Shown: piece by piece, positions 8,318 to 17,758 of the stretch
How the letters are laid out: each line of letters starts with the position of its first letter
How positions within the stretch are numbered: position 1 is the stretch's first letter
Source of the DNA: Rhodococcus rhodochrous
GTDB lineage: Bacteria; Actinomycetota; Actinomycetes; Mycobacteriales; Mycobacteriaceae
Assembly: GCF_900187265.1 (NCBI RefSeq)
Contig: NZ_LT906450.1
Span: 3,339,444 to 3,403,443 of the forward strand
Length of the DNA stretch: 64,000 nt
Direction of reading: 5' to 3'
Program-made: the position numbers and the translations under genes
The notes under the pieces: model-generated
Told to the model about the DNA's origin: nothing
The model's database searches: none
What the model saw: the letters and a program-made list of their open reading frames with translations, nothing else

Positions 8318-9258
8318 CACTCATCGATACGAATCCCACCGACACCCGGACGCTGCTGGACGGCAACCGGTTCGACACCCTCGACGCCCTCGAGTCGGAG
8401 GCGATCCACGTCTTCCGCGAGGTCGCGGGCGAGTTCGAACGCCCCGTCATCCTGTTCTCGGGAGGCAAGGACTCCACCGTCCTGCTGCACCTCGCGATCA
8501 AGGCGTTCTGGCCCGCGCCGCTCCCCTTCGCGCTGCTGCACGTCGACACCGGCCACAACCTCCCCGAGGTCCTCGAGTTCCGCGATCACGTGGTCTCGAA
8601 GTACAACCTGCGCCTGCACGTCGCGAGCGTCGAGGACTACCTCGCCGGCGGCCGGCTCACCGAACGTCCCGACGGCATCCGCAACCCGCTGCAGACCGTG
8701 CCGCTGCTCGACGCGATCTCGGAGAACCGGTTCGACGCCGTCTTCGGTGGCGGACGCCGCGACGAGGAGCGTTCGCGCGCCAAGGAGCGGATCTTCTCGC
8801 TGCGCAACGCATTCGGCCAGTGGGATCCGAAGCGTCAGCGTCCGGAGCTGTGGAATCTGTACAACGGGCGGCACGCACCCGGGGAGCACGTGCGCGTCTT
8901 CCCGCTGAGCAACTTCACCGAGCTCGACATCTGGCGTTACATCGCCCGCGAGAACGTCGAACTGGCGAGCATCTACTACGCGCACGAACGCCCCGTCTAC
9001 CGCCGCGACGGCATGTGGATGACCCCGGGTGTCTGGGGCGGTCCGGCCGAGGGCGAAGAGCTCGAGACACGTTCGGTGCGCTACCGCACCGTCGGCGACG
9101 GATCGACCACCGGCGCGATCCTGTCCGAGGCCTCCACGAACGAGGAGATCCTCGCCGAGGTCGCGGCATCACGACTGACCGAGCGCGGCGCCACCCGCGG
9201 CGACGACCGGGTTTCCGAAGCGGCGATGGAAGACCGCAAGCGAGAGGGCTATTTCTGA
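8314..9258 (+). CDS. cysD: Sulfate adenylyltransferase subunit 2 (ATP sulfurylase small subunit)
   Basis: Forms APS from ATP and sulfate together with the GTPase subunit CysN. 314 residues. The PP-loop SGGKDS is at 49-54, followed by LLHVDTGHN, FGGGRRDEE and the family C-terminus ending RKREGYF. The ATG overlaps the cysH stop (ATGA) and cysN starts 2 nt after its stop, so the subunits should be made at matched levels. Confidence 0.96.
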   Translation: MTLIDTNPTDTRTLLDGNRFDTLDALESEAIHVFREVAGEFERPVILFSGGKDSTVLLHLAIKAFWPAPLPFALLHVDTGHNLPEVLEFRDHVVSKYNLRLHVASVEDYLAGGRLTERPDGIRNPLQTVPLLDAISENRFDAVFGGGRRDEERSRAKERIFSLRNAFGQWDPKRQRPELWNLYNGRHAPGEHVRVFPLSNFTELDIWRYIARENVELASIYYAHERPVYRRDGMWMTPGVWGGPAEGEELETRSVRYRTVGDGSTTGAILSEASTNEEILAEVAASRLTERGATRGDDRVSEAAMEDRKREGYF

Positions 9259-9260
9259 TC

Positions 9261-10595
9261 ATGAGCGACCTTCACGAGCAGAGCGTGCAGAGCGACACGC
9301 AGCTGCTGCGCCTCGCCACCGCCGGTTCGGTCGACGACGGCAAGTCCACCCTGGTGGGCCGACTGCTCTACGACACCAAGTCCGTACTCGCCGACCAGAT
9401 CGACGCCGTCACCCGCGCGTCGGTCGACCGCGGCCTCGACACCCCCGACCTCTCGCTGCTCGTCGACGGCCTTCGCGCCGAGCGTGAGCAGGGCATCACC
9501 ATCGATGTGGCCTACCGCTACTTCGCGACGCCGAAGCGCAGCTTCGTCCTCGCGGACACCCCGGGTCACGTCCAGTACACCCGCAACACGGTGTCGGGTG
9601 CGTCCACCGCGCAGCTCGTCGTCCTGCTCGTCGACGCGCGCAAGGGTGTCGTCTCGCAGACCCGCAAACACGCCGCCGTGCTCGCCCTGCTCGGTGTGCC
9701 GAAGCTCGTCCTCGCGGTCAACAAGATCGACCTCGTCGAGGATCCGGCCTCGGTGTTCGCGCAGATCTCCGCCGAGTTCGGGGAACTGACGAGTTCGCTC
9801 GGCTGGGCCCCCGAGGACGTGCAGGAGATCCCGGTCTCCGCGCTGCACGGCGACAACGTGGCCGTGCGCAGCGAGAACACCCCTTACTACGACGGCCCGA
9901 CCCTCATCGAGTACCTCGAGTCGGTTCCCGTCGACGCCGATGCGCACGGCCGGCACGAGACCGGTCTGCGCTTCCCGGTGCAGTACGTGATCCGTCCCCG
10001 CACCGCCGAGTTCCCCGACTACCGCGGCTACGCCGGTCAGGTCGCGGCAGGGTCCGTGCGCCCCGGTGACGAGGTCGTCGTGCTGCCGTCCGGTGTCCGC
10101 ACCACCGTCGAGCGCATCGACAGTGCCGACGGCGCATTCGATGTCGCGCACGCCGGCCGGTCGGTGACCCTCGTGCTCGCCGACGACGTCGACGTCTCCC
10201 GCGGCGACATCATCGCCACCCCGGAGGCGGCACCCGAGCCGCTGTCGGAGTTCGAGGCCACCGTGTGCTGGCTCGCCGAGAAGCCGCTGCGTCCCGGCGC
10301 CCGGCTGCTGCTCAAGCACGGCACCCGCATCACGCAGGCCATCGTCGGGACGATCGACGAGCGGTTCGACGAGCAGGATCTCACCTCCGTCCCGAGCCCG
10401 GAGAGCATCGAGCTCAACGAGATCGCGCGCATCACGGTGCGTGTGGCCGAGCCGATCGCCGCGGACGACTACCGCGTCAACCGCCGCAGCGGCAGCTTCC
10501 TGCTGATCGATCCGGCCGGGGGCAACACCCTCGCCGCGGGTCTCGTGGGCGACGGACTCGCCGACATCGAGCTCGGGGACCGCGTCCCGGCATGA
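9261..10595 (+). CDS. cysN: Sulfate adenylyltransferase subunit 1 (CysN GTPase), not fused to APS kinase
   Basis: EF-Tu-like GTPase subunit whose GTP hydrolysis drives APS synthesis by CysD. 444 residues with G1 GSVDDGKST at 22-30, G3 DTPGH, G4 NKID, then two beta-barrel domains. In M. tuberculosis the equivalent is a CysNC fusion of about 600 residues with a C-terminal APS kinase. Here the protein ends after the GTPase/barrels, and no cysC follows. The stop overlaps the start of the chelatase gene. Confidence 0.95.
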   Translation: MSDLHEQSVQSDTQLLRLATAGSVDDGKSTLVGRLLYDTKSVLADQIDAVTRASVDRGLDTPDLSLLVDGLRAEREQGITIDVAYRYFATPKRSFVLADTPGHVQYTRNTVSGASTAQLVVLLVDARKGVVSQTRKHAAVLALLGVPKLVLAVNKIDLVEDPASVFAQISAEFGELTSSLGWAPEDVQEIPVSALHGDNVAVRSENTPYYDGPTLIEYLESVPVDADAHGRHETGLRFPVQYVIRPRTAEFPDYRGYAGQVAAGSVRPGDEVVVLPSGVRTTVERIDSADGAFDVAHAGRSVTLVLADDVDVSRGDIIATPEAAPEPLSEFEATVCWLAEKPLRPGARLLLKHGTRITQAIVGTIDERFDEQDLTSVPSPESIELNEIARITVRVAEPIAADDYRVNRRSGSFLLIDPAGGNTLAAGLVGDGLADIELGDRVPA

Positions 10596-11335
10596 TGCCG
10601 CTCGTCGCCGTCGCGCACGGCAGTCGCGACCCGCGTTCGGCGCGGGCCGTGGCTGCCGCGCTCGACACCGTCCGGGCCGAGAACCCCGGTCTGGACGTGC
10701 GACTCGCGTTCCTCGATCTGAACACCCCGTCGGTCGGTCAGGTTCTCGACGCGCTCGCCGCGGACGGGCACCGGCAGGTCGCGGTGGTGCCGCTGCTGCT
10801 CGGCAGTGCCTTCCACGCAAGAGTCGATCTGCCGGCCCTGTTGCACGAAGCGCAGCAACGTCATCCGCTGCTCGAGGTGCTGTGCTCGCCGATCCTCGGC
10901 GACGACGATCTCCTCGTCGACGCGGCTCGCGATCTCATCACGGCCACGGGGGTGTCGGCCGACGATCCGTCCGTCGGTATCGCGGTGTGCGCGGTGGGAT
11001 CGCGACGCCCCGAAGCGAACCGGGCGACGGAACTGGTGGTACCCCGCATTCTCGCCGGCACGGCGTGGACGCAGGCCGCGGCGTGCTTCGCCACGACCGG
11101 TCCGTCGGTCGGGACGACCCTCGCCGACCTCACCTCCCGCGGTGCCCACACCGTCGTGCTGACACCGTGGATCCTCGCCCCCGGACTGCTGTGGGACCGC
11201 GCTTGCGCCGAGGCCGACAGCGTCGGGCACGTGCGGGTCGCGGAGACCCTCACCCGGCACGATGCCGTCGCGCGGGTGATCACCGAGCGCTACACCGAGA
11301 CCGTGCACCGGCGGCGCGGACTGCGCGTCGCCTGA
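10592..11335 (+). CDS. Sirohydrochlorin chelatase (CbiX/SirB family)
   Basis: Inserts metal into sirohydrochlorin; in this operon that should be Fe2+ to make siroheme for the sulfite reductase. 247 residues with the N-terminal motif AVAHGSRDPRS, including the metal-binding His, and two tandem CbiX-like halves (the second around ACFATTGPS). Two adjacent ATGs (10592 and 10595) are possible; the first overlaps the cysN stop. It is the last gene of the operon. The M. tuberculosis orthologue sits in the same place (from memory, Rv2393). Confidence 0.88.
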   Translation: MMPLVAVAHGSRDPRSARAVAAALDTVRAENPGLDVRLAFLDLNTPSVGQVLDALAADGHRQVAVVPLLLGSAFHARVDLPALLHEAQQRHPLLEVLCSPILGDDDLLVDAARDLITATGVSADDPSVGIAVCAVGSRRPEANRATELVVPRILAGTAWTQAAACFATTGPSVGTTLADLTSRGAHTVVLTPWILAPGLLWDRACAEADSVGHVRVAETLTRHDAVARVITERYTETVHRRRGLRVA

Positions 11336-11440
11336 GTCGCGTCCGACTCTCCGCCGGAGTTCACGCACGATTCGCATTCCTCCGCTACAACGGAGTCACG
11401 GTCGTCGTTCGGCGACATCGGTGATCCGGGAGGACCTCGC

Positions 11441-12331
11441 GTGCAGAACGAACTCCGTCGCTACATCGACCGGCTCCGCACGGAGGGTTATTCGGTGCGC
11501 GACGACCACGGTGAGGACCCCGATCTGATCGACATCGAGGGCCGGGCCGTCGACACCTGGCGGGAGAACTATCCGTACGACACCCGGATGGACCGCGCCA
11601 CCTACGAGGTCGAGAAGTACCTCCTGCAGATCGAACTGCTGAAGTTCCAGTCGTGGGCCAAGGACAACGGGTCCAAGCACATCATCGTGTTCGAAGGTCG
11701 CGACGCCGCCGGCAAGGGCGGCACCATCAAGCGGTTCCAGGAGTACATCAACGTCCGGCACGCCCGGACCGTCGCGCTGAACAAGCCGTCCGACCGTGAG
11801 CAGGGCCAGTGGTACATGCAGCGCTACATCCAGCACTTCCCCACCGCCGGTGAGCTCGTGCTGTTCGACCGCTCCTGGTACAACCGCGCCGGGGTCGAAC
11901 GGGTCATGGGTTTCTGCAGCGACGACGAGTACGAACGCTTCATGGAGCACGTCCCGTTGTTCGAGAAGCTCGTCGTGGACGCCGGCATCACGCTGACGAA
12001 GTTCTGGTTCTCCGTCACCCGGAGGGAGCAGCGCACGCGCTTCGCCATCCGCCAGCTCGATCCGGTGCGACGCTGGAAGCTGTCGGAGATGGACCTCGAA
12101 TCGCTCGACAAGTGGGACCAGTACACCAACGCGAAGGAAGAGATGTTCCGGCGCACCGACACCGACTGGGCGCCGTGGACGACCATCAAGTCCAACGACA
12201 AGAAGAGGGCGCGGATCAACGCGATGCGGTTCTTCCTCAACCAGTTCGAGTACGAGGACAAGGACCGTCAGATCGTCTTCCCGGCCGACCCGAAGATCGT
12301 CCAGCGTGGCAAGGACGCCGTCGGCGACTGA
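11441..12331 (+). CDS. ppk2: Polyphosphate kinase 2
   Basis: Transfers phosphate between polyphosphate and nucleoside diphosphates or monophosphates in the cytoplasm. 296 residues from a GTG with CCGGGAGG upstream. Walker A GRDAAGKGG at 86-94, lid Arg region (DREQGQWYMQRYI), Walker B-like LFDRSWYNR at 141-149, and the conserved MGFCS. Length and motifs fit one-domain PPK2 enzymes. Whether it prefers ADP, GDP or AMP cannot be told by eye. It stands alone, 105 nt after the sulfur operon. PPK1 is also encoded in this window. Confidence 0.92.
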   Translation: MQNELRRYIDRLRTEGYSVRDDHGEDPDLIDIEGRAVDTWRENYPYDTRMDRATYEVEKYLLQIELLKFQSWAKDNGSKHIIVFEGRDAAGKGGTIKRFQEYINVRHARTVALNKPSDREQGQWYMQRYIQHFPTAGELVLFDRSWYNRAGVERVMGFCSDDEYERFMEHVPLFEKLVVDAGITLTKFWFSVTRREQRTRFAIRQLDPVRRWKLSEMDLESLDKWDQYTNAKEEMFRRTDTDWAPWTTIKSNDKKRARINAMRFFLNQFEYEDKDRQIVFPADPKIVQRGKDAVGD

Positions 12332-12424
12332 CCACCGGGCAGTTGTCCGCGCGTGCCGAGGTGCTCGGGGCTGGCGCGCACCGTGTGATCCGTACCACAC
12401 TGGACGGTGACGCGAGGAGGCAGC

Positions 12425-13300
12425 ATGGGCACAGCCAATGTCGGTCACGGAATCGTCGTCGGCATCGACGGATCGGACAGCGCACTCGATGCGGCCCGGT
12501 GGGCCGCCTGCATCGCCCGACGTCTCGGCGAACCGATCGACCTGGTCCACGTTCATCCCCCCACCTCCGGCGACGGGACCGACCCGTCGGAGGAGGCCGT
12601 TCTGACCGCCGCGGAAGCGGCAGTTCGGGGCGCGGTCGACCGGGTCGAGGTCCGGCGGTCCACTCCGTCGGGCAAGCCGGATCGCGTGCTCACCGACCTG
12701 TCGCGCGAGGCACGGATGATCGTCCTCGGCCACACGACCACCACGGAGTGGGAGTCGATGATCCGGCGCTCCGACGTCGTGTCGGTGGCCAACCACGCCG
12801 AATGCCCGGTGGTGACGTGGCGCAGCCGCGACGGATTCCAGCCGCCCGACGGGCGCCCGGTCGTCGTCGGAGTGGACGGCACCGAGGTCAGCGAGTCCGC
12901 CGTCGAGCATGCGTTCGCGACCGCCGCGGCGCTCGAGGCACCGCTCGTCGCGATCCACACCTGGACGGAGCAGTCCACGCTCACCTACGGCGAGGGGTCA
13001 CGGTTCACAGACTGGACGGCCTACGTCGAGCACCGGAGGGAGGAGATGAAGTCGCATACCTCCGGGCACACCGAACGGTTCCCCGACGTCGAGGTCTCCT
13101 ATCGGGTCGAGCGGGGCAAGCCCGACATCGTCCTGCTCGAGGAATCCAAGAGTGCCCAGCTCGTGGTGGTCGGCAGCCACGGCCGGAGCCCGCTGGCAGC
13201 TGCGGTGGTCGGCTCGAGCAGTCAGGGACTCATCCACCACAGTTGCTGTCCGGTCATGATCTGCCGGGCCCACCACCGATCGGAGACCGAGGCCCACTGA
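12425..13300 (+). CDS. Tandem universal stress protein (two UspA domains)
   Basis: 291 residues from the ATG at 12425 with GAGGAGG upstream. Domain 1 (about 1-140) begins IVVGIDGSD but its ATP-loop region (LGHTTTTEWESMI) is degenerate. Domain 2 (about 150-290) begins VVVGVDG and keeps the nucleotide motif VVGSHGRSP then GSSSQGLIHH. Such tandem Usp proteins are common in actinobacteria, often under dormancy or redox control; no DosR-like box was identified. It converges on cysA, with 34 nt between them. Confidence 0.9.
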   Translation: MGTANVGHGIVVGIDGSDSALDAARWAACIARRLGEPIDLVHVHPPTSGDGTDPSEEAVLTAAEAAVRGAVDRVEVRRSTPSGKPDRVLTDLSREARMIVLGHTTTTEWESMIRRSDVVSVANHAECPVVTWRSRDGFQPPDGRPVVVGVDGTEVSESAVEHAFATAAALEAPLVAIHTWTEQSTLTYGEGSRFTDWTAYVEHRREEMKSHTSGHTERFPDVEVSYRVERGKPDIVLLEESKSAQLVVVGSHGRSPLAAAVVGSSSQGLIHHSCCPVMICRAHHRSETEAH

Positions 13301-13334
13301 GCCGAGCCGCGTGACCCTCGAGTCCCCCGCTCGG

Positions 13335-14333
13335 TTACTGCGCGGCGGTACCGAGCGGGGCGGTCTCCGACGCGGCGGGAGCGTGCGCGTAGACGGTGTC
13401 GCCCGCGGCGAGGCCCAGGTCGTGGGCTTCGCCGCGGGTGATCTGCGTCGTGAACTGCTCACCGGTCGCGTCGTTGCGCAGTTCGACGCGCACCTCGAAG
13501 CCCAGCCGGACCACACGCTCGACGGTCGCCCGCGTGACACCGACCGAGCCGCCGGAGGTGTCGGAGAGCGCCGGTTGCCGGGCGAGCCGGATGTCGTGCG
13601 GCCGCACCAGCACGCCGTTGAGCTTGGACACCGTCCCGAGGAACGACATCACGAAGCTGTTCGCCGGGCGATCGTAGAGTTCCTCCGGCGTTCCGACCTG
13701 TTCGATGCGTCCGGCATTCATCACCGCGATGCGGTCGGCGACGTCGAGCGCCTCCTCCTGGTCGTGCGTGACGAGCACGGTGGTCACGTGCACCTCGTCG
13801 TGCAGGCGGCGCAGCCAGGTCCGCAGGTCGGCGCGGACCTTCGCGTCCAGGGCGCCGAACGGCTCGTCGAGCAGCAGCACCTGCGGGTCGACGGCGAGGG
13901 CACGGGCGAGTGCCATGCGCTGACGCTGGCCGCCGGACAACTGCGCCGGATAGCGTCGCTGGAACCCGCCGAGCCCGACGATCTCGAGCAGGTCGTCGAC
14001 CCGCTTCGCGATCTCGGCCTTGGGTCGTTTGCGGATCTTGAGTCCGAAGGCGACGTTCTCGCGCACCGTCATGTGCTTGAACGCGGCGTAGTGCTGGAAC
14101 ACGAACCCGATGTCGCGTTTCTGCGGGGTGACGCCGGTGACGTCCTTGCAGGCGATGTGGACGGTGCCCGCGTCGAGGGTCTCGAGGCCGGCGATCGAAC
14201 GCAGCAGCGTCGACTTCCCCGAGCCCGAGGGTCCGAGCAGAGCGGTGAGCGAGCCGGACGGGATGTCGATGTCGACGTCGTCGAGTGCGGCGAAATCTCC
14301 GTAGTTCTTGCGCGCCCCGGTGACGGTGATCAT
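13335..14333 (-). CDS. cysA: Sulfate/thiosulfate ABC transporter ATP-binding protein
   Basis: ATPase that powers sulfate uptake. 332 residues from the ATG at 14333, which overlaps the cysW stop. Walker [10 protein letters not shown] at 34-42, Q-loop VFQHYAAF, signature [15 protein letters not shown], Walker [12 protein letters not shown] and H-loop LVTHDQ, then a CysA-type regulatory C-terminal domain with VRPHDIRL. The frame is open further upstream through cysW, but that is overlap. Last gene of cysPTWA. Confidence 0.95.
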   Translation of the reverse strand: MITVTGARKNYGDFAALDDVDIDIPSGSLTALLGPSGSGKSTLLRSIAGLETLDAGTVHIACKDVTGVTPQKRDIGFVFQHYAAFKHMTVRENVAFGLKIRKRPKAEIAKRVDDLLEIVGLGGFQRRYPAQLSGGQRQRMALARALAVDPQVLLLDEPFGALDAKVRADLRTWLRRLHDEVHVTTVLVTHDQEEALDVADRIAVMNAGRIEQVGTPEELYDRPANSFVMSFLGTVSKLNGVLVRPHDIRLARQPALSDTSGGSVGVTRATVERVVRLGFEVRVELRNDATGEQFTTQITRGEAHDLGLAAGDTVYAHAPAASETAPLGTAAQ

Positions 14334-15136
14334 TCGGTGCTCCTCTTCCGGTCGAGCAGGGTCATCAGCAGCAGGACGATCACCGCGATGGCCATGAGCA
14401 GGGTCGCGGCGCTGTAGGCGCCGAAGGTGTTGTGGTCGTCGATGTACCGGGCGTGCACGAGCAGCGTCAGCGTCTGGGAGACGCCGGGGAAACCGGACGA
14501 GACCATGATGACGGCGCCGAACTCGCCGAGAGCTCGCGCGACGGTGAGGACGATGCCGTAGGTCAGGCCCCAGCGGATCGCCGGCAGGGTGATCCGCCAG
14601 AAGGTCTGCCAGGTGTTCGCGCCGAGGGTCGCGGCGGCCTGCTCCTGCTCCTCCCCGATCTCGCGCAGCACCGGTTCGACCTCGCGCACGACGAACGGCA
14701 GGGTCACGAAAATCGTCGCGAGCACCATGCCCGGCAGCCCGAAGATCACCTTGAAGCCGAGATCCTCGACGGCGCCGAACCACCCGTGGGCGCCCCACAA
14801 CATGATCAGGGCGACACCCACGACGATCGGCGAGACCGCGAAGGGCAGGTCGACGACGGCCTGCAGCAGTCCCCTGCCCGGGAATCTGCCGCGGACGAGG
14901 GCCAGCGCGACGACGATGCCGAAGATCACGTTCACGGGAACGACGATCGCGACGATCAGCAGCGACAGGTTCAGCGCCGAGATCGCCGCCGGGGTGCTGA
15001 TCGACTCGGCGAACGCCACGACGCCGTTCTCGAAGGTGCGGTAGAGGATCACCCCGATCGGGACGAGCAGCAGCACGAACAGGTACGCGAGCGCGACGAA
15101 GCGCAGCGACAGTCGGGCTGCGAGGGACGGTTTCAC
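14330..15136 (-). CDS. cysW: Sulfate ABC transporter permease CysW
   Basis: 268 residues, six predicted membrane helices, and the inner-membrane component EAA-type loop ([21 protein letters not shown]) that docks on CysA. The GTG start overlaps the cysT stop (GTGA) and the stop overlaps the cysA ATG, so the transporter subunits are translationally coupled. Confidence 0.94.
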   Translation of the reverse strand: MKPSLAARLSLRFVALAYLFVLLLVPIGVILYRTFENGVVAFAESISTPAAISALNLSLLIVAIVVPVNVIFGIVVALALVRGRFPGRGLLQAVVDLPFAVSPIVVGVALIMLWGAHGWFGAVEDLGFKVIFGLPGMVLATIFVTLPFVVREVEPVLREIGEEQEQAAATLGANTWQTFWRITLPAIRWGLTYGIVLTVARALGEFGAVIMVSSGFPGVSQTLTLLVHARYIDDHNTFGAYSAATLLMAIAVIVLLLMTLLDRKRSTE

Positions 15137-16035
15137 CGGTCGTCCTCCTCTCGGCGCAGTCCCCGGTTCGCGACCAGGCGCAGGACGAACAGCACGACGA
15201 AGGCGATCACCAGCAGCGCGACGGAGACCGCGGCGGCGTTGACCGGCCGGTCGATCTCGATCTGCTGCTGAATGTACTGCGACGCGACCTGGGTCTTGTA
15301 CGGGATGTTGCCGCCGATGAGCACGATCGAGCCGTACTCACCGATGGCGCGGGCGAATGCCAGGCCGGTGCCGCCGAGGACGGCCGGTGCGAGCACGGGC
15401 AGCACGACCGTGCGGAAGATCGTGAAGTTGCCGGCTCCGAGCGAGGCGGCGGCCTCCTCGACCTCACGGTCGGCCTCGATGAGCACCGGCTGCACCGAGC
15501 GCACCACGAACGGCAAGGTGACGAACGCGAGCGCCACCACCAGTCCCGGCTCGGTCGCGTTGAGCTGCACACCGATCGGGCTCTGCGGCCCGTACAGCGA
15601 GAGCAGCACGATGCTCGCGACGATCGTCGGTAGTGCGAAGGGCAGGTCGATCAGGGCGTTGACGAACTTCTTCCCCGGGAACTCGTCGCGGACGAGAACC
15701 CACGCGATCACCGTGCCCATCACCGCGTTGATCGCCGCGACGACCAGCGAGACGACGACGGTGATCCGCAGGGTCGCGAGAGCGGCCGGTGCGGTGATCG
15801 CATCGACGAAGGTGCCGAGGCCGTCCGAGACGGAGTGGAAGGCCAGGGCCGCGAGGGGAAGCAGGACGATCAGACTCAACCACAGGGTGGCGATGCCGAT
15901 ACCGAGGGGCCCGACGGCGCCGGTGAACATCCGGCGACGCGGACGGGCGGGGGCCGCGGCGGACGGCCCGCGACGCGAACCCGCCGGGGCGGGAGACGAA
16001 GCTCCCGACCCGGCGGTGTGTTCCGAAACGGTCAC
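15133..16035 (-). CDS. cysT: Sulfate ABC transporter permease CysT (CysU)
   Basis: 300 residues from the GTG at 16035. A basic, Ala/Pro-rich cytoplasmic N-terminus of about 35 residues precedes six membrane helices. The EAA loop ([20 protein letters not shown]) and [14 protein letters not shown] are typical. It follows the binding protein gene by 9 nt. Partner of CysW in the membrane channel. Confidence 0.94.
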   Translation of the reverse strand: MTVSEHTAGSGASSPAPAGSRRGPSAAAPARPRRRMFTGAVGPLGIGIATLWLSLIVLLPLAALAFHSVSDGLGTFVDAITAPAALATLRITVVVSLVVAAINAVMGTVIAWVLVRDEFPGKKFVNALIDLPFALPTIVASIVLLSLYGPQSPIGVQLNATEPGLVVALAFVTLPFVVRSVQPVLIEADREVEEAAASLGAGNFTIFRTVVLPVLAPAVLGGTGLAFARAIGEYGSIVLIGGNIPYKTQVASQYIQQQIEIDRPVNAAAVSVALLVIAFVVLFVLRLVANRGLRREEDDR

Positions 16036-16044
16036 GCGCGTGCT

Positions 16045-17070
16045 CTACTTCGTGGCGTTGTCGTAGATCACCGCGATGGTACCGGTGCTGTCGGCGAACA
16101 ACTCCTCGTTCACGGTCTCCCAGCCGCCGAGATCTGCGACGGTCCACAGCTTCTCCGGCTGCGGGAATTCCTCGGCGAACTCCTCGGCGACGCCCGGGTC
16201 GACGGGCCGGAAGCCGGCCTCTGCCCACAGGCGCTGGCCCTCTGCGGTGTACAGGAAGTCGTTGAACGCCTGCGCGACCTCGACGTCCTTCGCATTCTTC
16301 AGTACCGCCGCGGGGTTCTCGATCTTGAAGGTGACGGGCGGGGTGACGTGCTCGACGGGGTCGCCGTTGCGCTCGATGAACAGCGCCTCGTTCTCGTAGC
16401 TCAGCAGCACGTCGCCGGTGCCCTGCAGGAAGGTCTCGGTGGCCTCGCGACCGGACTTCGGCTGTACCTTCACGTGATCGGTGACCAGTGCGGTGACGTA
16501 GTCGATGCCGGCCTGCGGGTCGGCGCCGCCGTTGCTCTTCGCGGCGTACGGCGCGAGCAGGTTCCACTTCGCCGAACCCGAGCTGAACGGGTTGGGGGTG
16601 ACGACCTCGACGTCCGGACGGAGCAGGTCGTCCCAGTCCTGAATGTTCTTCGGGTTGCCCTCACGGACGACGATGGTGACGACCGATCCGAACGGGATCC
16701 CGTTGTAGGCGTCGTCGTTCCAGTTCTCGTCGACGAGACCCGCGTCGACGAGACGAGTGATGTCGGGCTCGACGGAGAAGTTCACGAAGTTGGCCTCGGC
16801 GCCGTCGCGCACCTTGCGGGACTGGTCTCCGGAGGCGCCGTAGGACTGCTGGAAGACGACACCCTCGCCCTCCTCGGTCGCCTCGAATGCGGGGATCAGC
16901 GAATCGAATCCGACCTTGGGCACGGCATAGGCGTAGAGGTTGATCGTGCCGCCGGATCCGTCGCCGCCGCTCTCGGCTCCAACGGTGTCGCTCGAACCGC
17001 CGGCGCAGGCGGTGAGGGAGAGGGCGGTGATCGCGGCGAACGCCGCGACGACGAACCTGGAACGTTTCAT
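16045..17070 (-). CDS. cysP: Sulfate-binding lipoprotein of the CysPTWA importer
   Basis: Extracytoplasmic receptor for sulfate/thiosulfate. 341 residues from the ATG at 17070 with AGGAGG upstream. The signal peptide ends in a lipobox (LTAC-AGG), so it should be anchored to the outer face of the membrane. Typical family motifs follow: AYAVPKVGFDSLIPAF, QQSYGASGDQSR, VTPNPFSSGSAKWN. First gene of the transporter operon; 151 nt upstream ends a leader ORF with a terminal Cys-Cys pair. Known as SubI in mycobacteria. Confidence 0.95.
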   Translation of the reverse strand: MKRSRFVVAAFAAITALSLTACAGGSSDTVGAESGGDGSGGTINLYAYAVPKVGFDSLIPAFEATEEGEGVVFQQSYGASGDQSRKVRDGAEANFVNFSVEPDITRLVDAGLVDENWNDDAYNGIPFGSVVTIVVREGNPKNIQDWDDLLRPDVEVVTPNPFSSGSAKWNLLAPYAAKSNGGADPQAGIDYVTALVTDHVKVQPKSGREATETFLQGTGDVLLSYENEALFIERNGDPVEHVTPPVTFKIENPAAVLKNAKDVEVAQAFNDFLYTAEGQRLWAEAGFRPVDPGVAEEFAEEFPQPEKLWTVADLGGWETVNEELFADSTGTIAVIYDNATK

Positions 17071-17221
17071 GACGAGCCTCCTGAGGGGCTGTTTCGAGGG
17101 GGATGAACGCGACCGGCACCGGACGAGGGGCTGCCGGAATCGGACCGGCCGGGATTCGCGAGGATGCGGCACCGACGGACGAGAGGATCCGGAAGATGGG
17201 CACCGCGGAGAGAAGAAGGGT

Positions 17222-17314
17222 TCAGCGACAACAGTCGATGTCGGCGACCGAAGGCATGCCCACAGCGATCAACGCCAACTCGTGGCGGAGGCGGGGCAGA
17301 GTGGTCGCGGACAC
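17222..17314 (-). CDS. Leader peptide of the sulfate-transport operon ending in Cys-Cys-Arg
   Basis: 30 residues from the GTG at 17314 (MSATTLPRLRHELALIAVG, then MPSVADIDCCR and stop). Two consecutive cysteine codons sit one codon before the stop. There is no ribosome site; the GTG lies exactly 7 nt after a TAATCT -10 box, as for the leader before sir. Short leaderless ORFs with consecutive Cys codons upstream of the sulfate-binding protein gene are known in mycobacteria, so I read this as the cysteine sensor for cysPTWA. No clear pairing with the cysP Shine-Dalgarno was found by eye. Confidence 0.7.
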   Translation of the reverse strand: MSATTLPRLRHELALIAVGMPSVADIDCCR

Positions 17315-17321
17315 GCGGCAG

Positions 17322-17350
17322 AGATTAGCAGAGGCCGAGGGTCGACCGAA
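17322..17350 (-). promoter_or_regulatory. Promoter of the cysP leader, predicted leaderless
   Basis: On the minus strand, -35 TTCGGT (17350-17345), 17-bp spacer, extended -10 TGC-TAATCT (hexamer 17327-17322), then 7 nt to the GTG of the leader ORF. No second strong promoter was seen nearer cysP. Confidence 0.6.
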
Positions 17351-17406
17351 ATCGACGATTCGGACACCGGGCGTCGAGCACCGAACCGGATGCGCGAGCG
17401 GCGTGC

Positions 17407-17484
17407 TCACATGGAGACGAGCCATGCGACGACGACGATGATCAGCAGCGCGATCAGCGCCAGGGTCACGCGCGAACGCGGCAT
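17407..17484 (-). CDS. 25-residue single-helix membrane peptide
   Basis: The ATG at 17484 follows the stop of the 68-residue gene by one base. The product is MPRSRVTLALIALLIIVVVA followed by WLVSM: a basic start then one hydrophobic helix of about 19 residues. GGAGGATTG lies about 10 bases upstream inside the preceding gene. It is too short for most gene finders. Its placement after another membrane protein suggests the two are co-translated and may interact. Confidence 0.6.
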   Translation of the reverse strand: MPRSRVTLALIALLIIVVVAWLVSM

Positions 17485-17485
17485 G

Positions 17486-17692
17486 TCAGCAATCCTCCGT
17501 CGTCGTGGCGGGCGAGTCCGTCTCTCCGCGGCCGAGCAGTCCGAAGACACCGGCCATCGCCCGATCGAGCAGCCATGCGACCCCGAAGCAGGCCGGCACC
17601 AGCACCGCCAGCACCAGGGCCACCTGGGGGACGAAGGACAGACCCGCGAGCCACAGCTCGAAGCCGTCCCACCACGAAGCCACCCGATCCAT
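17486..17692 (-). CDS. Small membrane protein, 68 residues (Rv2401A-like by position)
   Basis: One or two hydrophobic segments (LSFVPQVALVLAVLVPACFG, then VAWLLDRAMAGVFGLL) between an aromatic N-terminus (MDRVASWWDGFELWL) and a polar tail. A similar-sized membrane protein lies between the sulfate transporter and the GH15 gene in M. tuberculosis (Rv2401A, from memory). TAGGGT (17705-17700) ends 7 nt before the ATG, so the mRNA may be leaderless. Function unknown. Confidence 0.65.
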   Translation of the reverse strand: MDRVASWWDGFELWLAGLSFVPQVALVLAVLVPACFGVAWLLDRAMAGVFGLLGRGETDSPATTTEDC

Positions 17693-17758
17693 TGCCTACA
17701 CCCTAGTAGGTTCGGCAACCACGCTGCGATCCACCCGGCCCGCAGTGATCATGGAGTG

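Noticed and set aside
17103..17441. Plus-strand frame covering the cysP upstream region
   Set aside because: No homology or ribosome site; the region is explained by the minus-strand leader ORF and promoter.
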